This document shows positions 22,748 to 33,183 of a stretch of DNA of 64,000 bases, piece by piece (within the stretch, counting starts at the first letter, position 1; each line of letters opens with the position of its first letter). The notes under the pieces were generated by a model. That model saw only the letters and a program-made list of their open reading frames with translations. It was not told the DNA's origin and did not search any database. Position numbers and translations under genes: made by a program. Origin of the DNA: Platycnemis pennipes (taxonomy: Eukaryota > Arthropoda > Insecta > Odonata > Platycnemididae). The stretch is taken from positions 7,381,131-7,445,130 of the forward strand of contig OW121854.1 of the NCBI GenBank assembly GCA_933228895.1, given 5' to 3'.

Positions 22748-22755
22748 GATTACGG

Positions 22756-23625
22756 CATTCTATTTGCAGTTCTTTGTTTTCAAGGCATAAAATTCAAGGT
22801 ATTGATTCAGTGATGTACACACCTCTTGAAGCGAAAATGGTGTTCAAATATAGCAGAATCGATTCATTGCAATATCACCGTGTCATAACCATTCATTTAA
22901 ACGAATTATTTTATTTTCCGCATTAATGTGTGAGTGAATGTATGATATTTCAAAATAAGTATTATTTTTAAATTCACCAAAGTATCCTTTTCAAATGTAA
23001 AAAACAAAGCTCCGAGACTCTACTTGTTTAGGTTTATCATATAATGAAATTCTAGTCTTAAATGAAAGCGAAGCACACATCTATTAATAATTTTGCAGTT
23101 GATTTACGGTTATTCATTTACCTGTACCTATCCGAAACGCATGAGCATGTAAGGTTTCAAACCATATTAGTTCGTTAAAATCGTCCGGTTCGTCACGGTT
23201 GGGCACTGAATGGCAGAAAATTATGGGCGGTAAAGAAAGCATGGGGAATTGCCACGTAAAAAAACCAAGGGGAAAAGGGGAAATGCTTACAATAGCAAAT
23301 TAATATAAAAACATAGATATCAAGGACTATGGATAAAATAAAAGTGACCATCCAAACAAATGTACTTGCACACTTCACACGCGTGGGCCTTAGCCTTTAC
23401 CTGGACTCGGTCGCGCATACTTGCAGTCGAGAGCAGGAATCTATTGAGCTACCGTGGCGTTCTTCAAAATCAGGAGTCAATATTTTCACGAATGGGAAGA
23501 GTAATCAAAGATTAAATGTAGGGGATCCAGTGAGGATACTCGATTCGGAAATCTAACATTGATCCTCGGAGAATTGCTGGTGTATCAAAGTGAATTGTTT
23601 TTTATTTTAATAGCTTTTAATGTGG
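22756..23625. other. No recognisable feature
   Basis: No repeat or coding similarity found. Short frames at 23193-23378 (minus) and 23329-23556 (plus) are unsupported. Confidence 0.45.
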
Positions 23626-24205
23626 TACCAGCAAGATTTATAAATGGACGGTATGATAACTATATTAGCGTAACCGCACCATTAAATGAGCTAAAATAGA
23701 ATTACTTTCAGATCGCTGGATGAAATTTTAGACTTAATCTCTTGACTATATTCCAAAACAATATTTTCACTGATGGCGTTAAAAATATTTTGCGAAATCC
23801 AACTTACCATGGTAGACTGGACCATGGTCATAAAATTACCTGGAGAAGTTGACTGCCGAGATGATATATTCAAAATATCCTTCCTTTCTCGTACACCTGA
23901 ATATATGAATAGCTCTAATTATATTCATTAGTATAAATCAAATAATATAAATCAATATATCATAGATATATACCATCAGTAATTGCATGTGGGTATGACG
24001 AATTGAAGCTAACCCAACTAACGGAATGTTTTTGCATAAATTCATAGATGTAGTTATTTTTTTTAATTGTGATGTTTAAACCTGAATACAATTACTAATC
24101 TTCTTTCTGGATGATATGTAATGCAAGTTTGGTGTTATTTCACCCCCTGCCACGCACCTTTATGGTGGCCTGTGGAGTACTAAGTGGGTGTAAATGCAAG
24201 AAAAC
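23626..24205 (+). mobile_element. CR1-A 3' fragment, degenerate
   Basis: Starts in the ARFVKGRYDN-type block, passes through a frame-shifted RT C-terminus, 3' UTR (GCTAACCCAACTAACGGAATG) and hairpin, and ends in a decayed GTGGGTGTAAATG tail. Confidence 0.75.
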
Positions 24206-24346
24206 GTAACGGAGTTTCGGGGGAATTCCTATTGCTGCATAGTATCTCCTGCGCAAAGCTTGTTGAAAATGTTTATCAAGGTCAAAGGTAAAATAATATT
24301 TTGCCAAAATGAGTTCGTACCCATCCGGAGTGACCTTCTTTCCTAT

Positions 24347-25310
24347 TCATCTACATCTAAATCTCCATAATACCCTGCAAGCCACCATAAAGGTGTGTGG
24401 CAGGGTGTGAATTCTCACCAAACATGCACTACATATCATGCATAAAAAAGGATTAGTATTTATACACTGTTCTAAACTACAAGTTTTAAGAAAAGATAAA
24501 AATAGCAAAGCAAACATGCAAAAACATGCTGTTAGTTGGGTTAGCTTCAAGTCCTTATACCAACATGCAGCTATCAATGTTATCCATTGCAACATTAGCT
24601 TCAAGTCCTTATACCAACATGCAGCTATCAATGTTATCCATTTCAACACTCGTACTGGATATATTTACCGTTATTCATATTCCTAATTGTACGAGGAAAA
24701 ATGGAGATTTTGAAAATGTCAGTTCGGCAATTAATTTCTCTAGTTTTGTGATTATGGTCCAGTCTACCATAGTAAGGTGGGGTTCACAAAATATTTTTAG
24801 CATCATCACTGAAAATATGGTCTTGGAATTTGTTTAAGAGATTAAGTCTGATTTAAACCTGCGATCGGTCAATGGTTTCCAATTTAATTCATCTAATAGA
24901 GTGGTTACGCTGATAAGGTTATCGTATTGTCCCTTATAAATCTTGCCGATATTTGCTGCACACGTTCAAGTTCGTAATTTAGACCGATTTCGTAGTGATC
25001 CCATACACATATTTCAAATGACGTCTTACAAGGGAAAAGTATCTGATTTCTCGTACATGATCGTCACATTTACCCAGTACTCTTTTAATGAATCCCAGTT
25101 TACGATTAGATTGCCCCGTTATTTCACGTATGTGTTTACCAGGGAAAGATCATGTGTCAGTCTTATTCCAGGATATTTAATGGATTTCACGTTTGTTAAT
25201 TCATTGTTTCTTGTTTTTTAAGTGCTAGCAGGAGAGCCCTTCTTTTTCCAAAAATTTATATTAAGACATTTTTTAAAGTTTAATTTCAACCCCCATGTAT
25301 CACTTGTACG
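24347..25310 (-). mobile_element. CR1-A, longest copy, with internal duplication
   Basis: Minus-strand element reading from about 25310 (a block resembling GVEIKL just downstream of the RT palm) through the LTHD, VRP, RVQ and YYGRLDHNH blocks to the 3' UTR, hairpin and CATCTACATCTAAATC tail complement at 24347. The coding part is frame-shifted. A perfect-frame 54-bp tandem duplication at 24541-24648 lies in the 3' UTR just beyond the RT stop. Confidence 0.8.
24541..24648. repeat. 54-bp tandem duplication
   Basis: Units 24541-24594 and 24595-24648 differ at a single base near the end (GCAACA versus TCAACA). Both start TTAGCTTCAAGTCC. No other CR1-A copy here has it. Confidence 0.9.
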
Positions 25311-28300
25311 TCATAATCTAACGATGTGTTTGTTCTTCTTCCGTTTTAACAATTTCTGAGGGTGATGGAAGAACATTGAAATGGGAAAGTCGTGCACTTT
25401 GGTTCCTCGGTGCCCGTAGGAGTGTGTGGCATGGGTTGAGGCACCGATGGCTCCCAGAATGCAGGGACGGATAGTAGTCGGAGTGGACAACTGCCAAAAG
25501 CGACTGCTTCCACCCGTTTCACCTGCCCCCCCCAAGATTATGACTTGACGGGTGGCAGTTATGGAGTTTCGAGACTTCTCAAAAGTCAGCTCCTCGGACG
25601 TTTATAGCGTCTTTAAGGGCCGCGTTTCTTGTTTCTGTCCCCTTCCCCCTTGCCGGGGTCGGATTTTATCGACGGCCATAAATACTTGGCTCTGTCTTGA
25701 TGTTTCGCCCTTTGACAATGTTGCTTTGGATTTTATGCTTGAAGAGTGTTTTTTGGCGTGGATGGAAGTTTTTCTCTCGTCAAGGGGAATAAGACCTGTG
25801 TGGATCCAAATAGTGTAAGATAGGCCTATGGTGTTTAATGTTCCAGCGTTGATTTGATATGTGAATGTTTTGAGAAGCTTTTGAAAATGCTGTTTGGACA
25901 AATGAAATGTATACAAACGAACATTTTTTGGGCAGAAAATATTTCTTCCCTATCTTGAAATTGCACGGTCCATAAACATTTAACGCTACGCCTTCACCTC
26001 CTGTAAATCTTTTCCAATTTGTACTCACCATATATTTTTTAAATGATCCTCCTAATATTAGCAAGGAGTATATTATACTGCTCATTCTACCGTATTGGAT
26101 CTTCGGTTAGCTAATGTATTGAAGAGATTTTATTCAAAATCAACACATTAAAAAATATATATATTCCAATATAAAAAGATTATTTAAAGCTGCACACACA
26201 TAGTTGCTATTCTTAGTTGCGTTTTCATCAAATTGTGAAAACTGTAAACCAATGTATTTTCATTTGCAGGTAAAATAAAATAAAATGCATTCCCGGCTAA
26301 CTCTTGACGTGAATACATAATAGCTACTTGATTAAAATAGCCGCTTCGTTGGTTAGAACTCTACACTGCGTTATATTCCAGTCCTTGCCCCTTGAAAATA
26401 TTTTAACTGTCCCTAGAAATATCCAATGAAGAATTTAATTGAAAAACTATTAATCTTTAAACAACGTATAAATGTTAGTTTTTCTTACAACGTCAACATT
26501 TTGTCTGCGAAATACCTTTCTGTTTATGAGTACTTGGGAATTTGTGAGGTAAATTTTTCGCTTAGCATTTTTTAATAATTCTGAATATTCTTTCAAGAGT
26601 TACAAGAGTTAAACGCTTTTACATCCGTACACGAGTTATATTTGGCCTCCCACTCCAACACGCCAGCACGGTAAGTAAGTGGGCAAAGCTCGCCTCTTCT
26701 ATAACGATGGACTGTTCATCCTCAAATCTAAGTAAAGTTCTAAATATTTCTCAAATTCATGAAATCCCAGTGAATTTTTACTCTTCATGCCCTGGAAAAC
26801 CGATGGATAATATTTTATATGACTCTTTATGGGGTACCTATTATTGTTCTATGCCCGTAATTTCTGAATGATACTTGTTTGGTACCGGCATATCTCCTAG
26901 TTGCCCAAACAATGCGTCCCTTTTCGTCCTTCTGAATTTTTATCAATCTGTGTAGTTAAATATTTGTAAATATGATTGTCCCATAAGACGTCTGAGACCT
27001 TAAGATCGTAAATTTACGGACGCTTATCTCATAATGAATGCTGAACATTGAACGAATCATAATTGGCTTTGTAAGGCTATCACTGTTGTTCTTTGAAAGG
27101 TCATTACATTTGTCATATATCTATGTCTAAAAACATAACTGGGTAGCACTAATTAATGTTCCATTATAATTCAATTTAAATTTCATATATTACCAAATTT
27201 TACTAGAATCAGTAGCAATACTTGATCCCAATAAAATTTTTTAATTATCACAACAAGTTCAACAGGTCTATGTTTCTAACCCATGCCCCTTTTGTTGGCG
27301 GATGAACAAGGAATCAGAAGATAATAGGAAGGTAAAGCATTAAGAGAAAAACGGCTATCGGAAATATTTTATAAGAGCGTATCCATCTACTTCTCTGAAT
27401 AAGGACAGATTTTGCAATGGATGACTATCGTCGCGGATCCAATGCGTCAATCTGTTTCGGACGCAATTCGCGGACACTAAGGTTTGAAGTAAAGCCGAAA
27501 TTACTAGAATCTGTGGTGCATTCAGAGGTTTTCTTACGAGATTGAATCTTATCTAAGTTAGCTACTAATAAGAATTTTTATCTGAATGCAGAAGTGTGTA
27601 CACAAAGGAGCGCGAATGTGGTTCACAAGTCGCGTGTATGACTTTTTGATATAAAAGACGCACCGAAATCCGATCGAAAGGAAGACGTTTTGGGAATGAT
27701 TCCTATGTTGTGGTGAGCGTTTTGATAGAATAAAGGATTTTACTTCATTTATTTTTTCTGTCAGTCCTACTAATATAATATGAAATGGAAGGAGTATGCA
27801 ATCTTAGGAATACACAAAGAGCCAGCTACACTCTCGTGCAATTACAATAAATTAAATATCTTTGATTTGACTTTACACCTCGCAGTATACAGAGTTTCCA
27901 TCCGAGCACTTCCAGGAGCCGAGTTGCACGGTCCGGGCTAGTCGTTCGATTTTGAACCCCAAGGAGACATCTCTTCCAAGTTTTCTGCCGCCTGGACAAC
28001 TGCGAACTCTACTTGCGTAGACTCTACTCTTGCGTACTCTGCGTAGGACTCTACTTTGAAGATGATCTGCGCTCACTTATCAAACCTTCATTGCAAATTT
28101 TCACACCCTTTTTCCCCGATTGATCTTGGACTGGTACCTGAAGTAATTAGGAACCATCTATGCTCTTTCTTCCCCTAGTTGACCATCACTTTATCCAATT
28201 AAATTTATTCATTCTCCTGAGAAATTCTACCTTGGTCTCAGACTAAACTCTTACAACGAAATAAAGCAAGTGATGACTACATAAATATTAAAAATGGAAA

Positions 28301-29156
28301 ACCACTAGAGATGGCACTTTTAAATTACATAATTCACCTAAGACACCTCGTAATAAACTTTAACATGACTTGCCATTTAAATTTATATTTCAATGTCTTA
28401 AAGTGGTTCCTAATAAATCTAATTCTCTTTAACCTTGATTACAAAGCAAAACTTTGAACGAACTCGATGAGACTGTTATGACGCTAATCCAAAATAGAGA
28501 TTACATCAATCTCGCATACTAATTCAATTCAAACCTCTTGCCATTCCCGAGGAACATACATTTTCCGCACTTTGAATGACTGACATCTAAGGGCGTGCGT
28601 GTTAGCTTTCCATATATTCCCATCTAAGTGGCAAAAGGTAATTAAATTCTAAATAGTTATTATCTCCTCCGGAAAAAGACTCCTTTCTGCTGCCGCTAAT
28701 TTCGCAATGTCATTGGTTTGAGACCGTAAGTCAACTCTCTGATTGCCTGTCCTAATAACCAATTTCTTTCAAGTAATAGGTAGGTCTCTGAGGCGGCTAT
28801 AACTTTGGAGCTGGAGACAATGCTGTGTCTCCTTTATCAAGATATACGGTGGTTGCCGCGGCAGTGGAGCCAGCACATAAATACCCGTTTGACATCAGCG
28901 ACGCGTGGAGAGCTAATAGGAAAAGTTTTTCCGGGGAAAGTTTCCACTCCCTCGTTCCGTCTGCACCTTCTCCCTGGAGGGGAGCAGTGGAGCCGCGCCT
29001 GCCCCGCCGCACCCGATGCTGCGGCCCGGAAGCGGGGAGAAAAGCGACGGAAGTTGCTGCCACCTCCCTCTCTTCCACGAATACTTCTGCGTGATATTCC
29101 CTCGAAATCCCATTTCGAATGAGGGTTAAAAAATCGTAGAAAAGGCCATCGTGTAA
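25311..29156. other. Long unrecognised interval, GC-rich near 28830-29100
   Basis: Nearly 3.8 kb without similarity to the window's repeats. Open frames at 25552-25818, 25602-25916 and 28797-29279 have no recognisable domain and overlap on opposite strands. The GC-rich part has C-rich clusters (GCCCCGCCGCACC) but no convincing exon boundaries. Confidence 0.45.
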
Positions 29157-29255
29157 ACTACATCTGCATCTACGTTTGCACCCTACAAACCACCTCGAGG
29201 TTGTATGCCATGGCGTGAATATCACCAAACATGCACTACTAACACTAAAAGCTTC
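29157..29255 (-). repeat. CR1-B solo tail
   Basis: Minus-strand CTACATCTGCATCTACG tail, degraded hairpin and the ACCAAACATGCACTACTAAC block. No coding sequence. Confidence 0.65.
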
Positions 29256-29349
29256 GCTACTGATCACTTGAAAGAACATTTACCATCTAAGAGCACGTGA
29301 CTCTTATATGCCTAGCATGGTCCATGTGGTAGTATTATTGTAGCACCTA

Positions 29350-29749
29350 GTTTAATGTTGATGTTAAAAATATTTTGCGAACCCCAACTTACTATGGCAG
29401 ACTGGACCTTAATCATAAAATTAGAGACATTGATTGCCGAACTGATAGATTCAAAATCTCCTTTTTTCCTCGGACAATTAGAGATACGAATAACGGTAGA
29501 TATGTCCAATCGGAGAGTAGCAATGGATAGCATTGGTAGCTGCGTGTTGGTATGAGTACTTAAAGCTAACCCTACTAACAGAATATTTTGGCATGTTTGC
29601 TTTGCAATTTGTAATTTTTTTAATTATCGATGTTCTGACTAGTAGGTATATTAATACTATTCCTTTTTTATGAATGATATGCAGTGCATGTTTGGTGAGA
29701 AATCACCCCCCTTTGTGGTGGATTACAGGGTATTATGTAGATGTAGATG
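29350..29749 (+). mobile_element. CR1-A 3' fragment
   Basis: Starts at the DVKNILRTPTYYGRLD block (29352) with an open frame that ends at 29526, then 3' UTR, a hairpin lacking its 5' arm (CACCCCCCTTTGTGG) and ATGTAGATGTAGATG tail. It closely resembles the segment at 58061-58224. Confidence 0.8.
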
Positions 29750-29815
29750 TAAGTAGTGCATGTATGGTGATCTTCACCCCCTGCCACACACCCTCGCGGT
29801 GGCTTGCATTGTACT
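29750..29815 (+). repeat. CR1-B solo tail, tandem to CR1-A
   Basis: Directly follows the tail of the CR1-A copy: GTAGTGCATGTATGGTGATC, then hairpin with CCCTCGCGG loop. Another case of an insertion at a pre-existing (TAGATG) tail. Confidence 0.7.
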
Positions 29816-29949
29816 TATCTCTATTTCCCTATCATCGATGAATTAGAAAAGATTAAATGTGCCTCATTCACTGCAGATTAACATATAATAAAATACTCAT
29901 CATACTATTAAAATATTTTATTAAGTATAGTATTGCAGTTTAGTTGCTT

Positions 29950-30042
29950 GCAAGCAGTGAATGTTTGCTGACCTTTACGCACTGCCACACACCGTAGTGG
30001 TGGCTTGCATGATATTACGTAGATATACATGTAGTTGTAGAT
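29950..30042 (+). repeat. CR1-type solo tail
   Basis: CTGCCACACACCGTAGTGGTGGC hairpin followed by ACGTAGATATACATGTAGTTGTAGATA. Tail partly degenerate. Confidence 0.65.
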
Positions 30043-30372
30043 ACCTATAGATACTAAATAATGAAAAACGGTATAATTTTGTACTAATGTATGATCATAA
30101 TTTTTCGAGTAAATTCACGACTATAAGTTCCTATGACATGAGCATAATAAAGATTTTCATTATTGGGTGCTGTAACAGCTTACGCTATTAATGAATGAAT
30201 CTAATGAACGTAATGGTTTTTTGAATTTGTTTACCATCTCTGCAACGTATTTCACATTAAACGAATAATGATAAGGTCAGAATAGGTCCTTAAAGGAGAA
30301 TTTTTTTTAGGCATACTACATACTTACCAGAATAACTAAGTTACATATGACTCGAATATAATCACATTTTTA
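30043..30372. other. No recognisable feature
   Basis: AT-rich spacer. Confidence 0.4.
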
Positions 30373-30606
30373 GGAAATTTGGCAATTTTCAATACAATAA
30401 AAACTTTTATATGACTGGTGTCGATGTATTACGTTATCATCAGGTAACAAGTATTACACAAGGTCCAGATTCTATAAAGAATTGTAAGTAAGGAGAGGTT
30501 GGATAAAAGCTGGACCATGAGTTACACTAGTTGTTACCTGATGATGGGGTATAACTTTCGAAACCGGTCGCATTAAAGTTTATATTGTGGAAAATTACCA
30601 AATTTC
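30373..30606. repeat. Foldback with hammerhead-like motifs in both arms
   Basis: Arms 30373-30451 and 30529-30606 are imperfect inverted repeats. An inner pair GGTCCAG/CTGGACC continues the fold. The right arm (plus strand) reads CTGATGA, 15 nt, GAAACCGG, the spacing of the motif at 53679-53706. The left arm carries the complement with GAAA decayed. The wording resembles 3' ends of Penelope-like elements, in which hammerhead ribozymes are known, but the stem between the core blocks is weak here. Confidence 0.5.
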
Positions 30607-30804
30607 TTTAATTGTGTTATTCCACCTGATGGGGTCTGAAACGACCATTTTTATAATATAATCACATGTTGTAAGTTACAGGTTGTAATTAATGACTTTT
30701 ATGTTTAAATAGGACCATATATATCCTATTGGTAAAAACTACCATATTGTTACCGATACTTGACCCCTACTAATGGTGTGAAAGCTATGAATGCCGTGAT
30801 CAGG
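30607..30804. other. No recognisable feature
   Basis: AT-rich spacer between foldback and SINE pair. Confidence 0.4.
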
Positions 30805-31015
30805 GTATCTGGTTGGCATGTGGTGGCTAGAATACTATCCCTTCCAGAGGGCCTTGGTTTTAACTAGAATACCGGCCTTCTAGTTAAGTTATGTGGAGAG
30901 CAATTCAAGCTCAGTAACCCGTCCGTCAGATGGGACGTTAAGGCATGGTCCCCTCGGCATCTTCGCTATGAGTACCTAAGCTAACGCCAACGCTGGATTT
31001 CTCTCCACTCTCCGC
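30805..31015 (+). mobile_element. tRNA-derived SINE, plus-strand copy
   Basis: Begins with a degraded tRNA-like head (GTGGTGGCTAGAATACTAT ... GGTTTTAACTAGAATACC). A conserved body follows with GTCCGTCAGATGGGACG, GTCCCCTCGG and GGATTTCTCTCCAC. The body matches 31090-31446 read on the opposite strand. The B-box has decayed from GGTTCGA. Confidence 0.65.
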
Positions 31016-31089
31016 AGTAGAAGTGAGTCATTTGGTGGAGGCGACCGATAACTGAAGTTGTTTCTGCCAGAGATGGGTAAATGTGTAAA

Positions 31090-31446
31090 GTTAAGGGTTT
31101 TTGGGATCGGAGGAAGGGTGGAGAGAAACCCAGCATGAGTTTCCCTTTATCGAAAGGCACCAAGGGGACCTCGGTTTTACGTCCCATCTAGCTGACGTAG
31201 TATTGAACTCGAATGCTCCCAGGGGCCGGTTATACCTGTGAGATTTTTCATCATATTCCGGGATTCGAAACCGGGCAATACAAGGAAATCCGGCGCTGGA
31301 ATTAGAAGACGCCGAGGGAAGCGTCTTTGCGTACCGTTCGACGGATGGAGAACCGGTGTTGAATTGGTCACCACAAGGCACCAATGAAAAATCCGCCAGT
31401 GCCGAGATCCGAATCGGGACCCTCGGGATGGGAGGCCATTATTCTG
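31090..31446 (-). mobile_element. tRNA-derived SINE, minus-strand copy
   Basis: Read on the minus strand: head GTGGTGGACAGAATAATGGCC with GGTCCCGATTCGGATC as a decayed B-box, a middle section with GGTTTCGAATCCCGG (another B-box-like match), then the body CAGCTAGATGGGACG, GAGGTCCCCTTGG and GGGTTTCTCTCCACCC. It is longer than the plus-strand copy by about 140 bp in the middle. The two converge 3' to 3'. Confidence 0.65.
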
Positions 31447-31780
31447 TCCACCACATCGACCTGAAAACTTCCTCCGTTCTCTGAAGTATCCCGACTTCTG
31501 CCCAATTACCCTCCTATCTTCAATGAGGTCATTGACCTTAGCTGTCGGGCGTATTCCCCAAAAAACTGCTTATGTCTCCCGATGTGAGTTGTTGACGGTG
31601 GATGCCGGGAGGATTAGAACTTGGCGCAAGGTAAATTCTCTCGCCGGCGACGAAGAGGCTTTGTCCCTTCGTCCCTTTCGACGGCTGAGGCGTTTGACGG
31701 GCGTCTCTAGAGCTGCTTCCGGTGGCAGAAGGAGCAGTGCATGGGCGCGATTTAACCAATTGCCTTCCTCTCTTTTTCAG
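31447..31780. other. Unrecognised; ends in a polypyrimidine acceptor-like tract
   Basis: No repeat similarity. The last bases CCTTCCTCTCTTTTTCAG (31763-31780) make a strong 3' splice-site match. An open frame at 31523-31885 overlaps and is probably chance. Confidence 0.35.
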
Positions 31781-31995
31781 GTAGCTCCCCCCCCAAAGCA
31801 AAGCCTGAGCCAAAGCTGCGATATCAGTGCAGAGGCGGCCGACAACTCGGGACATTCGCGCTGCAACGAGGACAAGTCGGTCTGAGAGCTGAGCTCGAGA
31901 TGGCAGGTCTGCAGTTTCTACCGCTCGGAGTCGACCCAGGTTTCAGAAAATTAATCCAGAAGATTACTCCGTCGGTGGCCCTCCTCGAGGCATTG
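31781..31995 (+). CDS. Candidate host-gene exon, product unknown
   Basis: A 215-nt interval between a polypyrimidine tract ending in CAG (31780) and a consensus donor GTGAGTAC (31996). One frame is open throughout (71 codons, entering with two bases, GT, before the first full codon AGC at 31783). An in-frame ATG at 31900 in fair context would give MAGLQFLPLGVDPGFRKLIQ and further residues ending ALLEAL at the donor. I recognise no domain. It might be an internal exon, a first coding exon starting at 31900, or chance in GC-rich DNA. No neighbouring exon was identified, so strand and phase remain inferences. Confidence 0.3.
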
Positions 31996-32913
31996 GTGAG
32001 TACTCTGGTCGCATTCTCTCCTGAACTTAATTAACTGTTCCAACGACCGTTGCGTTAAAAGGCCAAGTAATTGTATCGTCAAACCATCTAGTAATATTGC
32101 CTACCTATTGTTTGCTCACTAGATCTCCTCATTAAGCACTCATCTATGATTTGAAAACACTAATCTCTTTCCCATCTCTATCAAAATCCGCGTTGTTGGC
32201 CAACAGTCATCCTTTCTCAATGATTTTTTCTTGTGTCCATTGTAAGAAGTTTCCAATAAGCCCATTACTTCTCAAGGAGTGCCACGGTCTATGCTCATCT
32301 TGATTCTGTTAATTGTCGCATGGAATTTTCCCAGTTTCTTCCTTTGTACGTTGCTTATCATTTCGTCCTATTTTATAATCTTCCTTGATCAGCTCTTTTG
32401 TCATATTTTGTAATCGGTTGCTACTGCATAACGCAGGAGGAATGAGAATATTTCGAGTGTTGCATGATAGCTCACCGATCCTAGATATCCGGCTCCATAT
32501 GCTTCCGATTCTGTGATGAGAGACGAAGACAATATCAAAGTGATTTCACGTGAATACTTTGGTGGAAGTAGCCAATTGATAGTCAATGAATGTATTTCTA
32601 AGGTCTCCTTCAGTTAGGACACTGGCATTTTGGTGTCGTTATCAGCGTCAGTTGACAGAGGGAGGGCCTTAGGTGGCTGCGCGCACGTGCGGGGCCCGAT
32701 GCTTCGGTGTACGATGCGAGAAATGGGACAACTGCGCATAATGCCGCCCTTGGGGCATTATTCTATGAGCTGCGCAGACGTGCGCCAACCCTCAATCCGG
32801 GCTTCACCTTGAATGTTTTCCGAGGGGAGTTCGTGAAAGCAGCACAAGTCAGAATTGTTGGTGATAGCAAACATTTAAGTGTTAGGTCCTTAATGCGTGA
32901 TTCCCTATGGAGC
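31996..32913. other. No recognisable feature
   Basis: If the exon to the left is real this would be intron. Nothing else is recognised. The GC-rich part at 32640-32780 has overlapping unsupported frames. Confidence 0.4.
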
Positions 32914-33183
32914 AGGCACGTAGCCAGGGGGGGAGCTTCTGGTGATTCAACCCCCCCACACTCTCCCACGAATTTTTTTCCCAATAACTTTGCTGTTCTG
33001 ATTTTAGCAGTGAACTTTACCAGTGAGTATAGATAAGTATGGGCACTGTAAAAGTACATATCAAGCACTGAAAATTAAGGGCAGATATTTGCAACATGTC
33101 GGCACCGAATGGGCAAGGCTGATTAGTTCCAAGTTACGCAAGACTTAGCCAACCCTCCGAAGCAAATTTCTGGCTACGTGCCT
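32914..33183. mobile_element. 270-bp MITE with 14-bp inverted ends
   Basis: AGGCACGTAGCCAG at the left end is exactly inverted at 33170-33183. The left end runs on into GGGGGGG and the right is preceded by AAATTT, so similarity stops at 14 bp. Non-coding. No clear target duplication, so the superfamily is undetermined. Confidence 0.7.

Noticed and set aside
24526..24837. Plus-strand 103-codon frame with repeated peptide
   Set aside because: It is the antisense of the CR1-A 3' UTR and RT end; the repeat is the 54-bp DNA duplication.
28797..29279. 160-codon minus-strand frame
   Set aside because: It starts beyond a CR1 tail (29157-29255), crosses it and continues in a GC-rich patch where the opposite strand is also open.
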